The notes below the pieces were generated by a model. The model saw only the letters and a program-made list of their open reading frames with translations. It was not told the DNA's origin and made no database searches. 64,000 nt of DNA. It comes from Capra hircus. Lineage: Eukaryota > Chordata > Mammalia > Artiodactyla > Bovidae. Within the stretch, counting starts at the first letter, position 1. The number at the start of each line of letters is the position of its first letter. Below are positions 21,881 to 32,760 of the stretch, piece by piece. Location of the stretch: the NCBI RefSeq assembly GCF_001704415.2, contig NC_030811.1, positions 58,517,591 through 58,581,590 of the forward strand. Direction: 5' to 3'. The translations under genes and the position numbers were made by a program.

Positions 21881-22140
21881 AGACTATGATTATTTCCAAA
21901 TACAAACGAGGAAACCAAGACCTAGGGAGGAGAGACTGGCAGCCAGTAAGTGGGGGCACTATGGGCTGGACACAGGAAGTCCAACTCTGGAGCTGTTAAT
22001 TGCTGCAGACCTGCTTTGTAACCTCAGGTTACTCACTCCCTTCCTCAGGCCTTGGCTCCATATAAAATAAGGGAGTTGGGCCATATTATTATTATTTCAA
22101 AAGTCCCCTCTCATCTAAGTAGTTTCTAATTCTTTGCCAC
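21881..22140 (+). repeat. MIR SINE relic
   Basis: 'acgaggaaaccaagacctag', 'agtccaactctggagctgtt' and 'cctcaggccttggctccata' fit MIR order. Confidence 0.7.
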
Positions 22141-22359
22141 AAAGAAAATAATCTCATCCTGCATTTGTGCTTATACTGCTTTGGGGCACAAGTGGTTGAA
22201 CTGTGCCTTTCTAATTTAAAATTTCTCAAGAATTTTAAAACATGAGTTAAGTATCCAGAGATTCCTCCTAAAAGTCAAATCAAGGAGAATCCAGTTTGTA
22301 AGTACTTGAGTTACAGGTAATGTGGTGCTCAGGTCCTTATAAGAAATCCACTCACTCAC

Positions 22360-22650
22360 AGACTTAGAGAATGAGCTTATGGATACCAGTGGGGAAGGAT
22401 ATGGAGGGAAGGGATATCTAGGGAGTTGGGATGGACATGTACACATTGCTATGTTTAAAATGGATAACCAACAAAGTCCTACTGAATAGCACAGGAAATT
22501 ATGCTCAATGTTAGATGGCAGCCTGGATGAAAGTGAAGTCTGGGGGAGAAAAGACACTTATATATGTATGGCTGAGTTGCTTTGCTGTGTACCTAAAACA
22601 ACTAATTGGCTACACTACAATATAAAATAAAATAGTTTTTTAAAAAAAAG
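22360..22650 (+). mobile_element. L1 3' UTR tail, sense
   Basis: 'ggataaccaacaaagtccta', 'tgaatagcacaggaaattat' and 'tatggctgagttgctttgct' belong to a bovine L1 3' UTR subtype that ends in 'ggctacactacaatataaaa' plus an A-rich tail. Severely 5'-truncated. Confidence 0.85.
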
Positions 22651-22959
22651 GAAGAAAGAAACCCAAGGTTCCTGGGGCTGATATTCGTCTCCTAATTCTT
22701 CCCCACAGATGTTTTAGCCCCAGAATGTGGGCTCCTCAACTTCTCTCAGGCTTTGATTTATAACCTCAAAACCATTCCCAAGTTGTGACTAGACCCATGG
22801 ATATTTGGAGTCTTCTTAAGAGAAGGAAGCAGACTAAAGAGACTAAACTCCTTTTTGTGAAGAGAAATTGTCCTGACAGCTTTAGGCTGCTAAACATCCC
22901 AAGCTGATCAGGCTCCCGAGGAATGAGGTTGCAAAGTCTGGTTGTTGGGGTTGGGCATG

Positions 22960-23105
22960 GGAGGGGTGTCATGTAATGGGTCTAGACCAAGAACTGGAAG
23001 ACAGTCTTGGCTTACATAGGACAAACTGCCTATGTGACCTTGGACAAGACATTTAACCTCTCTGTGGCATGGTTTCTTCATCAGTAAAGAAAGGAATTTG
23101 ATCAA
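22960..23105 (+). repeat. MIR SINE relic
   Basis: 'tatgtgaccttggacaagac' and 'atttaacctctctgtggcat' are the MIR core. Confidence 0.85.
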
Positions 23106-23224
23106 GCCCAGGAGGACAGATAGGTTTCATCACTGGTGCCAACTTCACTGACTGAAAGTGGCTCCCAGAAGGGCCTGTGTGGAGGGTCCTTGCACTGCGC
23201 CAAGACTGTCCTGTGACAGGAAGC

Positions 23225-23465
23225 TCTTTTGAGTTGGAGTGAGCGAGAGATGCCTGAGTTCAAATCCCAGATCCTCCATTTAGTAAATGTGTGATCCTTG
23301 AAAACTGTCCTAAATTTTTTGAAATCACTTTTTATCTGCTAAACAGGAATCATGAGGCTTTTCTTCATAGAATTGATGGTGACCTAATTGAGACAGCCTG
23401 GAAAAACCTTTCAACCCAGAGCCAGGCACAACATATGTGTTCAATAAAGGCTCATTGAATCTGAA
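23225..23465 (+). repeat. MIR SINE relic
   Basis: 'gagttcaaatcccagatcct', 'agagccaggcacaacatatg' and 'tgttcaataaaggctcattg' span the MIR body and 3' end. Confidence 0.8.
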
Positions 23466-23967
23466 ATCTGAGCACCACTGGGATATACAGTAACAGGCAG
23501 GGAAGCCTTTAGTTACTTAAATGTCCTGTCAAATGTAGCAAAACCCATATCTTAATAGTCTGTGCCATTTTAGATCAACATTAAGGCTGTGTTTAATGCT
23601 GTAAGCATGATGGAATATGGAAAACATAAAGTAAATGTACTTTTCTAAAACATGGACACGATACTTATCTACAAAATGAGTAAAAATGAGCATTAAATGA
23701 GAAAAAAATTGTAAAATACTAGTGCCCAGCAGGTGCTTGACAACAGTGGGCATGGAGAGGTTAGAACTCTTAACTTCACCCAACATTGGAAGACAGAGAA
23801 TAGAGAAAAACATGGATAAATCAACATAGAAAAAGCCTTAGCTTCATCCTCTACTCCTCACCAAAACTACCCCTATGAATAAGTTCCATAAATGTAAATG
23901 CAAGGTATGCTGACTCTGAATTTTGGAATGTCGGGCAGGGAAGACAGGGGTCTGATGATGTTATAGT
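23466..23967. other. Unrecognised, weak MIR signal
   Basis: 'ctacaaaatgagtaaaaatg' and 'gtgcccagcaggtgcttgac' near 23670-23745 may be MIR. Otherwise nothing is recognised. Confidence 0.45.
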
Positions 23968-24167
23968 CTAATATTTGGGTAGTTCAGACTGTAAAGAATC
24001 TGCCTGCAGTGCAGACCAGGGTTCGATTCCTGGGTTGGGAAGATCCCCAGGAGAAGGAATGACAAACCACTCCAGTATTCTTGCCTGGAAAATCCCATGG
24101 ACAGAGGACCCTGGCGGGCTATAGTCCATGAGGTCATAAGAGTTGGACACGTCTTAGCAACTTTCAA
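23968..24167 (+). mobile_element. Bov-tA SINE, sense
   Basis: tRNA-like head with B box 'ggttcgattcc' near 24020, then 'gggaagatccccaggagaag' and the BovA core to 'gttggacacgtcttagcaac'. No A-rich tail is obvious. Confidence 0.93.
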
Positions 24168-24224
24168 ATTTAGTCCATTAGGTATGCAAGTGAAAGGACA
24201 TTCTTCATGGTGCCACTTCAACTA

Positions 24225-24480
24225 TAATTATACTTTAATATCACGTAGAGCGTGCTCACAATGTTCCAGGCACTGTGCTGTGCACTCTGGATGGGCATTG
24301 GCTCATTTAATCCCCACAATAAACCACTGAGGCAAGTTCTTCTACTATCCCCATTTCCCAGGATGGCACAGAGAGGTTTGGAAATGCCAAAGGTCACACA
24401 GCTATGACATTTTAGGAAAATGACCCAGGGTAGGAAGACCCACTGTCCTAAGCCTGGGAGGCCTCCAAAGTGGTGGAGCC
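24225..24480 (+). repeat. MIR SINE relic
   Basis: 'gttccaggcactgtgctgtg', 'ctcatttaatccccacaata' and 'aggtcacacagctatgacat' give a clear MIR. Confidence 0.88.
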
Positions 24481-24499
24481 AGCCATTCCTTTGCTCAGC

Positions 24500-24690
24500 C
24501 CCAGCGCTTATTATTCTCATGACCTTGGGCAAGAGACGGACTAATCTTTTCAAGACTCAGTCTCCTCATCAATGAAGTGGGGATACTAATCATAGTAATC
24601 CCTGTCTTGTTCTCCTGTCTTGAAGACTGGGTTAAATGATGTACATAATAAGATGAGCATTGTGCCTGGCACAAAGTAGATGGTTGATTA
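24500..24690 (+). repeat. Second MIR relic in tandem with the previous one
   Basis: 'catgaccttgggcaagagac', 'tcagtctcctcatcaatgaa' and 'gcctggcacaaagtagatgg' give another MIR 3' half in the same direction. Confidence 0.85.
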
Positions 24691-24706
24691 TTGTCAGATT
24701 GAAGTA

Positions 24707-24822
24707 GAAGTGAAGTGAAGTCGCTCAGTCGTGTCCAACTCTGCGAGCCCATGGACTGTCGCCCACCAGGCTCCTCCGGAGGTCCATGGGATTCTCCAGG
24801 CAAGAATACTGGAGTGGGTTGC
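24707..24822 (-). mobile_element. BovA monomer, antisense
   Basis: 'gtgaagtcgctcagtcgtgt', 'caccaggctcctccggaggt' and 'tactggagtgggttgc' read as one BovA monomer on the minus strand. Confidence 0.88.
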
Positions 24823-24879
24823 GGAGTATTGTATCCTCTTTAAATGCAGTATTTCACTGCATTCCCAGCCACACTGAAA

Positions 24880-25900
24880 TCATTACAATGGATCTGGGAA
24901 CTAAGGAGGCCTCAGAAATTTAAATCAGTGTCTGTTAATGCTTAATTACATGGTGCAATTTCATGTGTATGTTTGTGTGTATACACTTCTTTTTCACAAA
25001 AGTATGATTTTTCAGTCACAGAAAAGCCTCGCTATGCTTAGGGTTTAGTGTTGAGGTGAAAATCTAAACTGATCCAGGGAGTTTAAGAAAAATGATTTAT
25101 ACAAGCATATAAATAATGCCCATAATGTAAAGCTCAGTATTTCTTTTACTCATATTCTGTGTGTTCATCAGTTTGAGAACAGCACATGAGGCAGCACTCC
25201 TTACAAATTAGGTGTAACTTTGGATGATTTGCTGACCCTCACTGACCAGGGTCTCCCTTTCTCCCCTACCTATAACATTCACTTTGCATCATAACCAAAT
25301 GCAGCCTCCCCATTGCTCCCCCACCTTCCATTGGGAATGATCTCTTTATCAATAATCCGACCTCTGGAAGCCCAGTGGGCGACTCTTTAGTGCCCCCGAC
25401 ACCAATGCAGATGGGGGTTTCGGATCCCCAGTGTAATCCCAGCCTGAAATGTTACCAGGAGCCCTACGGCTCTTCAATTACCTTCCTTGGCCTGTCAAGA
25501 CCACAGCATCTCAAATTCAGTTAGCTGGTCTTTGGGTCTCAGCCAAGGCCCAGCCTCTGCTCCTAATGACAGCCAGCTGAGGGGACACTGAGAGGGGCTA
25601 AATTCAATTTGCAGCCCTTCTAATGAGATTAAGGGAGCAGGGTTTTTTATTTTCTCCAAAGTTTGCCATGGGCAGGATGAATGATGGCCCAGGGATGAGC
25701 TGTCAACGTCAACAAAGGCTCCAAGCTGGGAGAAGGGGGATGGGAGACAAGAATGGGAGAGAGAGAGGGAGAGATTTTCCAGACAGAGCCAAGGAGCTCT
25801 AAGTGAATCGCCCAGCAGGTGACAATGTCTGGCTGGCAGAGTGTCACTCTGTGGACAGGATGCTGTCAAGAATGAATCTGGAAGAAAGGTAAATGTCAAT
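24880..25900. promoter_or_regulatory. Candidate conserved non-coding region
   Basis: About 1 kb without any recognised repeat, unusual next to the dense SINEs on both sides. It holds compact motif clusters such as 'taatgcttaattacat' near 24937, 'tttatcaataatccga' near 25346 and 'cttctaatgagattaagg' near 25617. These homeodomain-type and bicoid-type cores in repeat-free DNA suggest an enhancer, without proof. Confidence 0.28.
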
Positions 25901-26040
25901 CATAAGCAATATTCCCAAGTAGAATTTCTTTTTTTCCCTTGCTTCTGAATTCTTTCTCACTGTTTTTGACTTTCCAAACATCATGAAGAAACCTGTATTT
26001 CTTAAAATGAGTCAACTCGGAAGTATTTACTCAAATAAAG

Positions 26041-26454
26041 GTTGGACTGTGAAGAAGGCTGAGCGCCGAAGAATTGATGCTTTTGAACTGTGGTGTTGGA
26101 CAAGACTCTTGAGAGTCCCTTGGACTGCAAGGAGATCCAACCAGTCCCTTCTGAAGGAGATCAGCCCTGGGATTTCTTTGGAAGGAATGATGCTAAAGCT
26201 GAAACTCCAGTACTTTAGCCACCTCATGTGAAGAGTTGACTCATTGGAAAAGACTCTGATGCTGGGAGGGACTAGGGGCAGGAGGGGAAGGGGAAGACGG
26301 AGGATGAGATGGCTGGATGGCATGACTGACTCGATGGACGTGAGTCTGAGTGAACTCCGGGAGTTGGTGATGGACAGGGAGGCCTGGCATGCTGCAATTC
26401 ATGGGGTCGCAAAGAGTCGGACACGGCTGAGCGACTGAACTGAACTGAACTGAA
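26041..26454 (+). mobile_element. BovB 3' end, sense
   Basis: A 414-bp BovB tail from 'ggactgtgaagaaggctgag' to 'gaactgaactgaactgaaag'. The frame 25983-26231 covers 'RRIDAFELWCWTRLLRVPW', is cut by a TGA at about 26229, and continues at 26244-26438. There is no clear target duplication. Confidence 0.93.
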
Positions 26455-28385
26455 AGGAGCAAGGCTCCCACTGCTTCCAGGAACAGTCCAGCCTTGGCTG
26501 AACGGACCTGTGTGCCTTCTAGTCTGAGAGCTTCCACTGAGCTAGTCAGTTAGGACCTCAGATTCCCACAGTGTGTTGTGGCTGGTGGTGAAGCACCAGA
26601 AGGTGCTTTATCTGATGCAGAGTAATGTCAAGGTGAGCAAAACCCATCTAATGCATGTTTTAGTTAGCACCCGCCTCTGAGTATCAACAGCTTAGTTGTG
26701 GGGGTACCCTGAAGAAATGGAGCAGGACATTCTTCTGGGTCCAAATGAGACATAGAGGGAAAGCCCTTTAGGAAATCTGAAGAGGAAGAGGCTTTGGTAG
26801 TTGGGAGAGACCAAGGAAACTTTGTTTTTGGGATGCAGCCTTGAGCTGTACCCTGAAAGAGGATGAGACCTACAGAGGCTGAGAGAAGGAACTCAGATGA
26901 GTCCCTTGTGGCTGCAGGCTTCTACTTGCAGGCCCAGCTGTGTTCTGTTTCGGGGTCTCTCCTGGTAGAAACTGCAATAGTCCTGCTGCCCCAAGCCTGG
27001 ATCTCAGGCTCTAAGCACCTTCTTAGATCTCCACAGAGATGGTTCACACATATAGCAGAGCTCCCACTCAGCTTCCTGTCCCACCCTCAACCCCTCCATC
27101 CACGTGCCAGCCCTGCACCAGATCCCAGCTGATGCTTAGAGTTGCCTGGATTTAGTTTCAGGTACTTTGTCTCTTGTTCACTTGCTACTGCCTGAAGTCC
27201 TGTTCCTAGCAGGCTGGTAACTGGGGACCATGACATAACTGTCCTTTTCCTACTTCTCTTAAATATGGTAACCAACCCTAACCAAGGCCTGCAGTTAGCT
27301 TCAGAACATGTCAACATGAGTTAAGACAGCTTATGGGCACGTAGCAGACACTCCTTACATGGGTTACATTTCTGTTGGCTGAAATGGGCTCGTGAGGAAG
27401 GTGAACCTTGATTAGACTTGAGGGTGGGAGCAGTTGGAAACAAGGCACCATGTGGGAGGAAAGCTCAGAGCCAGAATCATGTTGTTGGTGTTCAGAGAAC
27501 AGTAATTTGTCTCCTCCAACACATTCCTGGTGGCCGAGTTTTGACCTCTATTGCCCACTAGGCCCACAACTGGCTCTTCAGGGCTGGTACCACAGCCTGA
27601 ACCTGGCCATCAGCCAGATGGACTAGAGGAATCCTACAAATTTCAGAACCCAGAACATCTCAGGGTCATGTTATAGCCAGAACTATCAGAGAATATCTCC
27701 CACACAAAACAACCACAAAATTCTTTTGGGGCTTGTGAAGGATTATGTTGGGTTGTTGGGTTTGAGATAAATCGAGTTACTAATCCTTCCCAATACCTTA
27801 CAAGTTCAATGCTGCTGAGAAATACAACTCTAAGATGCTGGAATTCTAAGCCTGAAAGAGCTCAGTTTTTTAACTAATCATGGCTGCTCTGTTAATGTGT
27901 CTTCTTTTATGTTGTGAGTTGTTTCTGTATCTTTTCTTCTGGCTTCACTGACTTGTATTAAAATTCCTTGTGAAAAAAAATCATTCTGTCCTGGGGCGAG
28001 GGGGAGGCAGGGTTTGTGTCATGAATTGATAGAGACATCAGAAATTCAAGGCAAAGGCCTGGGACTTCCCAACTCTGCTTCACTCTATCTTGCAATGGGA
28101 AGAGTAGGGTATTTAGGTCTCAATAAGGAAGCCCTGTCCTGGAAGGTCCTGTCTGGAGGCACTTTGTATGGGCCTATGAGCCAGCCCCTGTCCCTTTCCC
28201 ACCTGAGGCTATGAGTGAGATGGAGAAATAATCTGGGAGGAGTAGAAAAGATAAAGATGGCCAGGCTGAAAAATGGGCAGCTGTCAATGTGGATGCTTAT
28301 TAATAAGAAGGAGTCACTAAAGGCCAGTTCCCCAGGAGCTATAACTCTCTCCTACAAAACACATTTTCAATCACAATGGATTTTC
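26455..28385. other. Unrecognised non-coding sequence
   Basis: Nearly 2 kb with no familiar repeat and no exon I can support. Short open frames (up to 89 codons) lack any recognisable domain. Confidence 0.45.
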
Positions 28386-28399
28386 ATGCTTATTTTCTT

Positions 28400-28616
28400 T
28401 TTTCTCTTTTTAAAAAAATATATCAATTTGGCTACACTGTGTTTAGTTGTGTCACGCAGGATCTTTCATTGCTCTGAGCTGGCTCTCTAGCTGTGGCATG
28501 AGGGCTTAGTTGCTGTGCAGCCTGTGGGAGCCTAGTTTCCCAACCAAGGATTGAACCCACATCCCCTGCATTGCAAAGAGGATTCTTAACCACTGAATCA
28601 CCAGGAAAGTCCCCAT
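28400..28616 (-). mobile_element. CHR-type tRNA-derived SINE, antisense
   Basis: The minus strand reads 'ggactttcctggtgattcag' (head, right end) to a T-rich (A-tail) left end; 'aaggattgaacccacatccc' carries the complement of the B box. Imperfect 14-bp target duplication: 'atgcttattttctt' at 28386-28399 and 'atgcctattttctt' at 28617-28630. Inserted into or beside a MIR. Confidence 0.92.
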
Positions 28617-28630
28617 ATGCCTATTTTCTT

Positions 28631-28790
28631 ATGTGAACCTTACAGCAAGTCTGTGAAGAAGGTATCTTGATCTCCATTTTAAGGTGAGAAATCAGAGGCA
28701 CCCCAGACTTAAATGAATCGCTTAAGTTCATGCAGGGGTAAGCTTAGGATGCAAGACCAGGTCTGCCTGATGCCAGATATGCTGCTATGA
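28631..28790 (+). repeat. MIR SINE relic
   Basis: 'tgatctccattttaaggtga', 'ttaagttcatgcaggggtaa' and 'aagaccaggtctgcctgatg' fit the MIR body, with a possible start left of the inserted SINE. Confidence 0.7.
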
Positions 28791-29744
28791 CTATTTCCCT
28801 ACACTTCATCTTAATACACAACCTGTGTGCATAAGATGGACAGCCCTCCCCATCTCCTCTGACTGCACTCCTATGTGGAGACCCAGACTCTTCTGTCGCA
28901 CTCTGATGGTGGAACTGGTCACCCATTACGAGAGAATCATCACAGGACAGCTCCCATGTGCCAGCTTTGTGTTGATGAAGAAAGAACCTCACTAATATTT
29001 AGGAGCACACTGAATAAGTGGACCCTGGAGCCAAGAGCCCTGGGCTGGGCTGCTCAGCCCTGCTGTTGCCAGCTCCTACAGTGATCTTGAGCAAAGGACT
29101 TCCTCTCTCTGCATGCCCTCTTGACTCCTTGCCTGTTCTGATGCTCCCAGATTCACATTCTCCAACTGCCCAAACATCCTGAATGGTCACTTAAATCCAT
29201 TTCTTACTTCCTACAAATTACATTTTGCTTTTGTTCTTCTTATTCTCTTCCTGGCCTTCCCTATTTGCTGTGCCAAGTTCAGTTAACACTCTGGTGTGGT
29301 CATGAACATTTCCAATGCAAAAACTCACCCACCCCCAGTGCCTGCTGGGTTTGTTAAAAAATACCCTTTGGGCCCGCCCCTTCCAGGGTGATGCCAGACC
29401 AGGGGATGGAGCCCTGGGTCTCTTCACTTTGCGCCACATTATCACAGAAAGGTGGATTAGAAGTTATCTCCGCTCTGCTTTCTCTCAGAGCTCCTTGGCA
29501 ACACAGCCACCTCGATATAAATACACACTAGAAATGTGCACAGCCTAATACTCACAGTGGAAGCCTTCAGAGGCTGGGGCGGGTCAGAGGTGTGGGGGTG
29601 GTGCAGCACAGATACTGCCAGGGAGCAAGGACGTCACGTCAGGAGATCCTCAGGATGCAAAGGGGTGCCAGCCTCACCGCTTCAAGGTCAAATATGGCAC
29701 TCATCAAATAGAATGCCTGTGATCCCTGATAATTCTCTGGTGTG
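28791..29744. other. Unrecognised non-coding sequence
   Basis: No familiar family or coding signal was identified. Confidence 0.45.
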
Positions 29745-29865
29745 CATGCTAAGTCGCTTGTGTTCTTTGTGACCCCTAGGACTGTAGCCCACCAGGCTCC
29801 TCTGTCCATGGGATTCTCCAGGCAAGAATACAGGGCAGGTTGCCATGTCCTCCTCCAGAATTTTC
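29745..29865 (-). mobile_element. BovA monomer, antisense
   Basis: 'gcatgctaagtcgcttgtgt', 'cccaccaggctcctctgtcc' and 'attctccaggcaagaataca' mark a diverged BovA monomer on the minus strand. Confidence 0.85.
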
Positions 29866-31649
29866 TGGCACCCCATCCCAAATGCTGGAGATCTTTCATC
29901 TCTCTAGATAGTGACAGATTTCACAACTAAAGCTTCTTTTGCATTCTTTGCAATTAAACCAAGAGCAGAATCACCTTTCCTTTATTTGTTTCCCTAATAA
30001 CTTTTTCTTCCTGGTGTTGCTAATGTTCCATTCAGATTGAAATTCTGTTGCTTTTGATCACTGGTCCTTTCAAGATCTAAAAAGAATCAAGGTTAAAATC
30101 AAACACAATGAAATTGTGCTTCTGTGTGTAATAATGTGTAACATTTTGGGATTTCACTAATAAAAGGAATTATAAACCAGTCCACTCCTAGCATATGGTT
30201 AACTCTGGTGTCTAAAATAGTATCAAATATTCAGGAAACCAATGCAAAATGATTCTCATGGTTAATACAGGTTCAGTAGCATGCCATTTCCTTGCACTGG
30301 CCCTGTTCTAGGTAGGACCATAAACTCAACTACCCACAAACATGATTCAAGCACGTTTAGGTGATGCATGCTTAAAAGACTGCAAAAAAAAAAAAAAAAA
30401 AAAAAAAGCTCTCTTTGCTTGGAGGCAAGAGAATAAAGCCCCCCAAATATCTCTCATGTATACCTCTTAAGATTTAGTCATTAGGATCTGTCAGGCATTT
30501 CCAAACTACAGAGGACCTGAAAAGAAAATACAATAAAGACATCAGAGACCTAAAATGCCAGGCCAAAGAGAAGAACCAGAAGGAACAAGATTTGTTCACT
30601 GTAAATATTTTAAAACTGTATCCTTATCTTGGTCCAGTGCTGTGTGCTGTCTTGTCTTTGATAATTGTAAATATTTAATGTACTATAGCTCCATCTCCTT
30701 ACTGATATAGGAAAGATGAATAAACCCATATGCACAGGATGTGTGTTTTCACTTGCTGTGCAGACTGCTTGAAAGAGAGCGGCCTATGCGCGACTGCTGC
30801 GGATGGTTGTACACTGGACAAGGGTGCCTGCCCAGTAGAAGGGGCTGAGAAACAAGCCCCAACCACTCAACTCAGGGGTTGCTGGGTCAGTTCTGAGCTA
30901 ACAAGCAAACAATTCCTTTCTGCAGTTAGCTGGGACTGGAGGGTGGTTTGGTTTGGTTTTGGTTTTTGCAATTCACAGTTTGCTAGTGTGAAGGAAACAG
31001 AGCAGATCAGATAAGAAAAATGCTTCTGTTTAATAAAAAGCAAAATCTAGCAACTTTTAAGTCTCAGTATGATTTTCTTTAAAATGAAAGTATAGGAATT
31101 TTCCATCTGTTTACTCCTTTAGCAGCCTAAGACCTATCTTGGGACTCAATTTTCTTTGCAAACTGACCAAAAGAAACTTCTGAAAGCAAGAATCTACTAC
31201 AAGAGGAAGGAGGGTGAGGCAGTGAGGAAAGGTGGCTCCAGAAGCCTGGTTCTCTGAAGACCTTCTTTCCATCATCTGCCCTACTCCTGACACCTGACTT
31301 GGTTTGCCCCAGCAGGTAACCAGGTCTACATTGCCTTCAGTTCCTCCAGCCTTCTCATTATTCCATTCTTGCTCAATTCTGATCCTGCCTCCATGATTCC
31401 CCCACTCCAGGGACTGTGGATGCTTTGCTGCTATTAAAGGCAGTCGGTATCACCTATTTCCTAGGTGCTAGCAGAAAAGCAGGCAGAAGAACCCTAGAGA
31501 TTCTAGCTGGAACCATTGGCAGGTATAGGCTTCCACAGTTACTGTGACCTTGTAAAGAAGAAACCTGGGAAACACCTGTAAGGCCCAAACACTCAACTCA
31601 CATCTTTGAATTGTAATCATTAAAGGAGGAAGCTTTGGGTAACTCTTAA
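29866..31649. other. Unrecognised sequence with a poly-A tract
   Basis: A run of 24 A lies at 30384-30407 without a SINE or LINE body that I can recognise to its left. 30600-30730 is AT-rich with 'ttgtaaatatttaatgtact' and an AATAAA at about 30719. No exon is supported. Confidence 0.45.
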
Positions 31650-31930
31650 AGCAAGCAGGGTAGGCAAGGCAGCCTGACGCTATGCTTAGGAGAGCTGGCT
31701 CTGAGGCCAGATGGCCTGAATTCCAACCCAGCTCCACAGTTTTAACACAGTGTTCCTGAGCATAGATTCCAGTGGCCTCTGTCTCATCTCTAAAGAGAGA
31801 GTAATAGAAGTTCGAGTCTCACTGGATTGTCCTAAGAATTAAGTGTTAATGCTCTTGTTAAGTTGCCTAGAGCAGTATTTGAAAGGCTAAGTGGTCAAGG
31901 TGTATTGGCTATTATTATGATTATTATACT
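31650..31930 (+). repeat. MIR SINE, nearly full length
   Basis: 'gcctgaattccaacccagct', 'cctctgtctcatctctaaag' and 'agttgcctagagcagtattt' follow the MIR order, ending in ATT-rich sequence. Confidence 0.8.
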
Positions 31931-32540
31931 CAAAAGAGTTGGGGTTGTAGAGCTCTGAGAAACTTCTACTGTTTAGGAGGTTAGAGGTAGATTGCTTTCC
32001 AAATTTGGCCATTAAGATGTTGTTTCCATGTTAGGGAAAGCCAGAGGCACAGTAGGCTTACATAACACCCCAAAGCACCAAGCGCGCACAAGTATACATA
32101 CTCATGCACACACAGATTCATCTTGCAGCCATGCACACACACAGGCACAGCTCCAGAAATAGCCTGGGGCAGTATATCCAATCAAAGGTGCATGGATGGC
32201 GGCAGGCTTTATTTGGCTTAGCTACCATCCAACTGATTCCTGACCTAGATGCCAAGATGCCATGATGCAAACTGGGATGCTCCAGGGTCAGGTCTCTACA
32301 GGGTCTGCAGAAAGACAGTTGACAGAGGGTTTGCTTTTACAAAGGCTTCTGAGAACTCCATCCTTTCTTCTCCCTCACCCTTCCCCTTTCTCTCCAGGAG
32401 TTTCAGGGGATAGTATGAGCCATTGCTAACAGTCTTGGGCTGGAGGGTCCCAGCTACCTGAAGTTGGAGGTAGGTGGTAATGTTGTTGTTGATGACCTAT
32501 TCTCCAGAGAAACTGAAGCAATGTCAGAGATCCAAGCTTA
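31931..32540. other. Unrecognised sequence with CA-rich patches
   Basis: Short CA-rich runs lie near 32085-32150. Nothing else is recognised. Confidence 0.45.
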
Positions 32541-32544
32541 GTAC

Positions 32545-32760
32545 AAAGAGGGTGTCCAATAAGCAGTTGCTGAATAAATGGCCAAAAAAGTAATGATAGA
32601 TACCAGCTCCAGCCACTAAGTCACATACCCTTTCTTTAGCTTCCTCAGATGTAAAAGGGAGATAAACATACCAATCCATAGAACTATGTGAAGATTGAAT
32701 ATTAAACCAAATTAGAGACTCAGTATACAATGGTATCTTTCCTCTCCAAAGTGTAGGGCC
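32545..32760 (+). repeat. MIR/L2-like relic
   Basis: 'gtccaataagcagttgctga' resembles an L2 or MIR end, and 'cttcctcagatgtaaaaggg' a MIR core; possibly two pieces. Confidence 0.5.
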
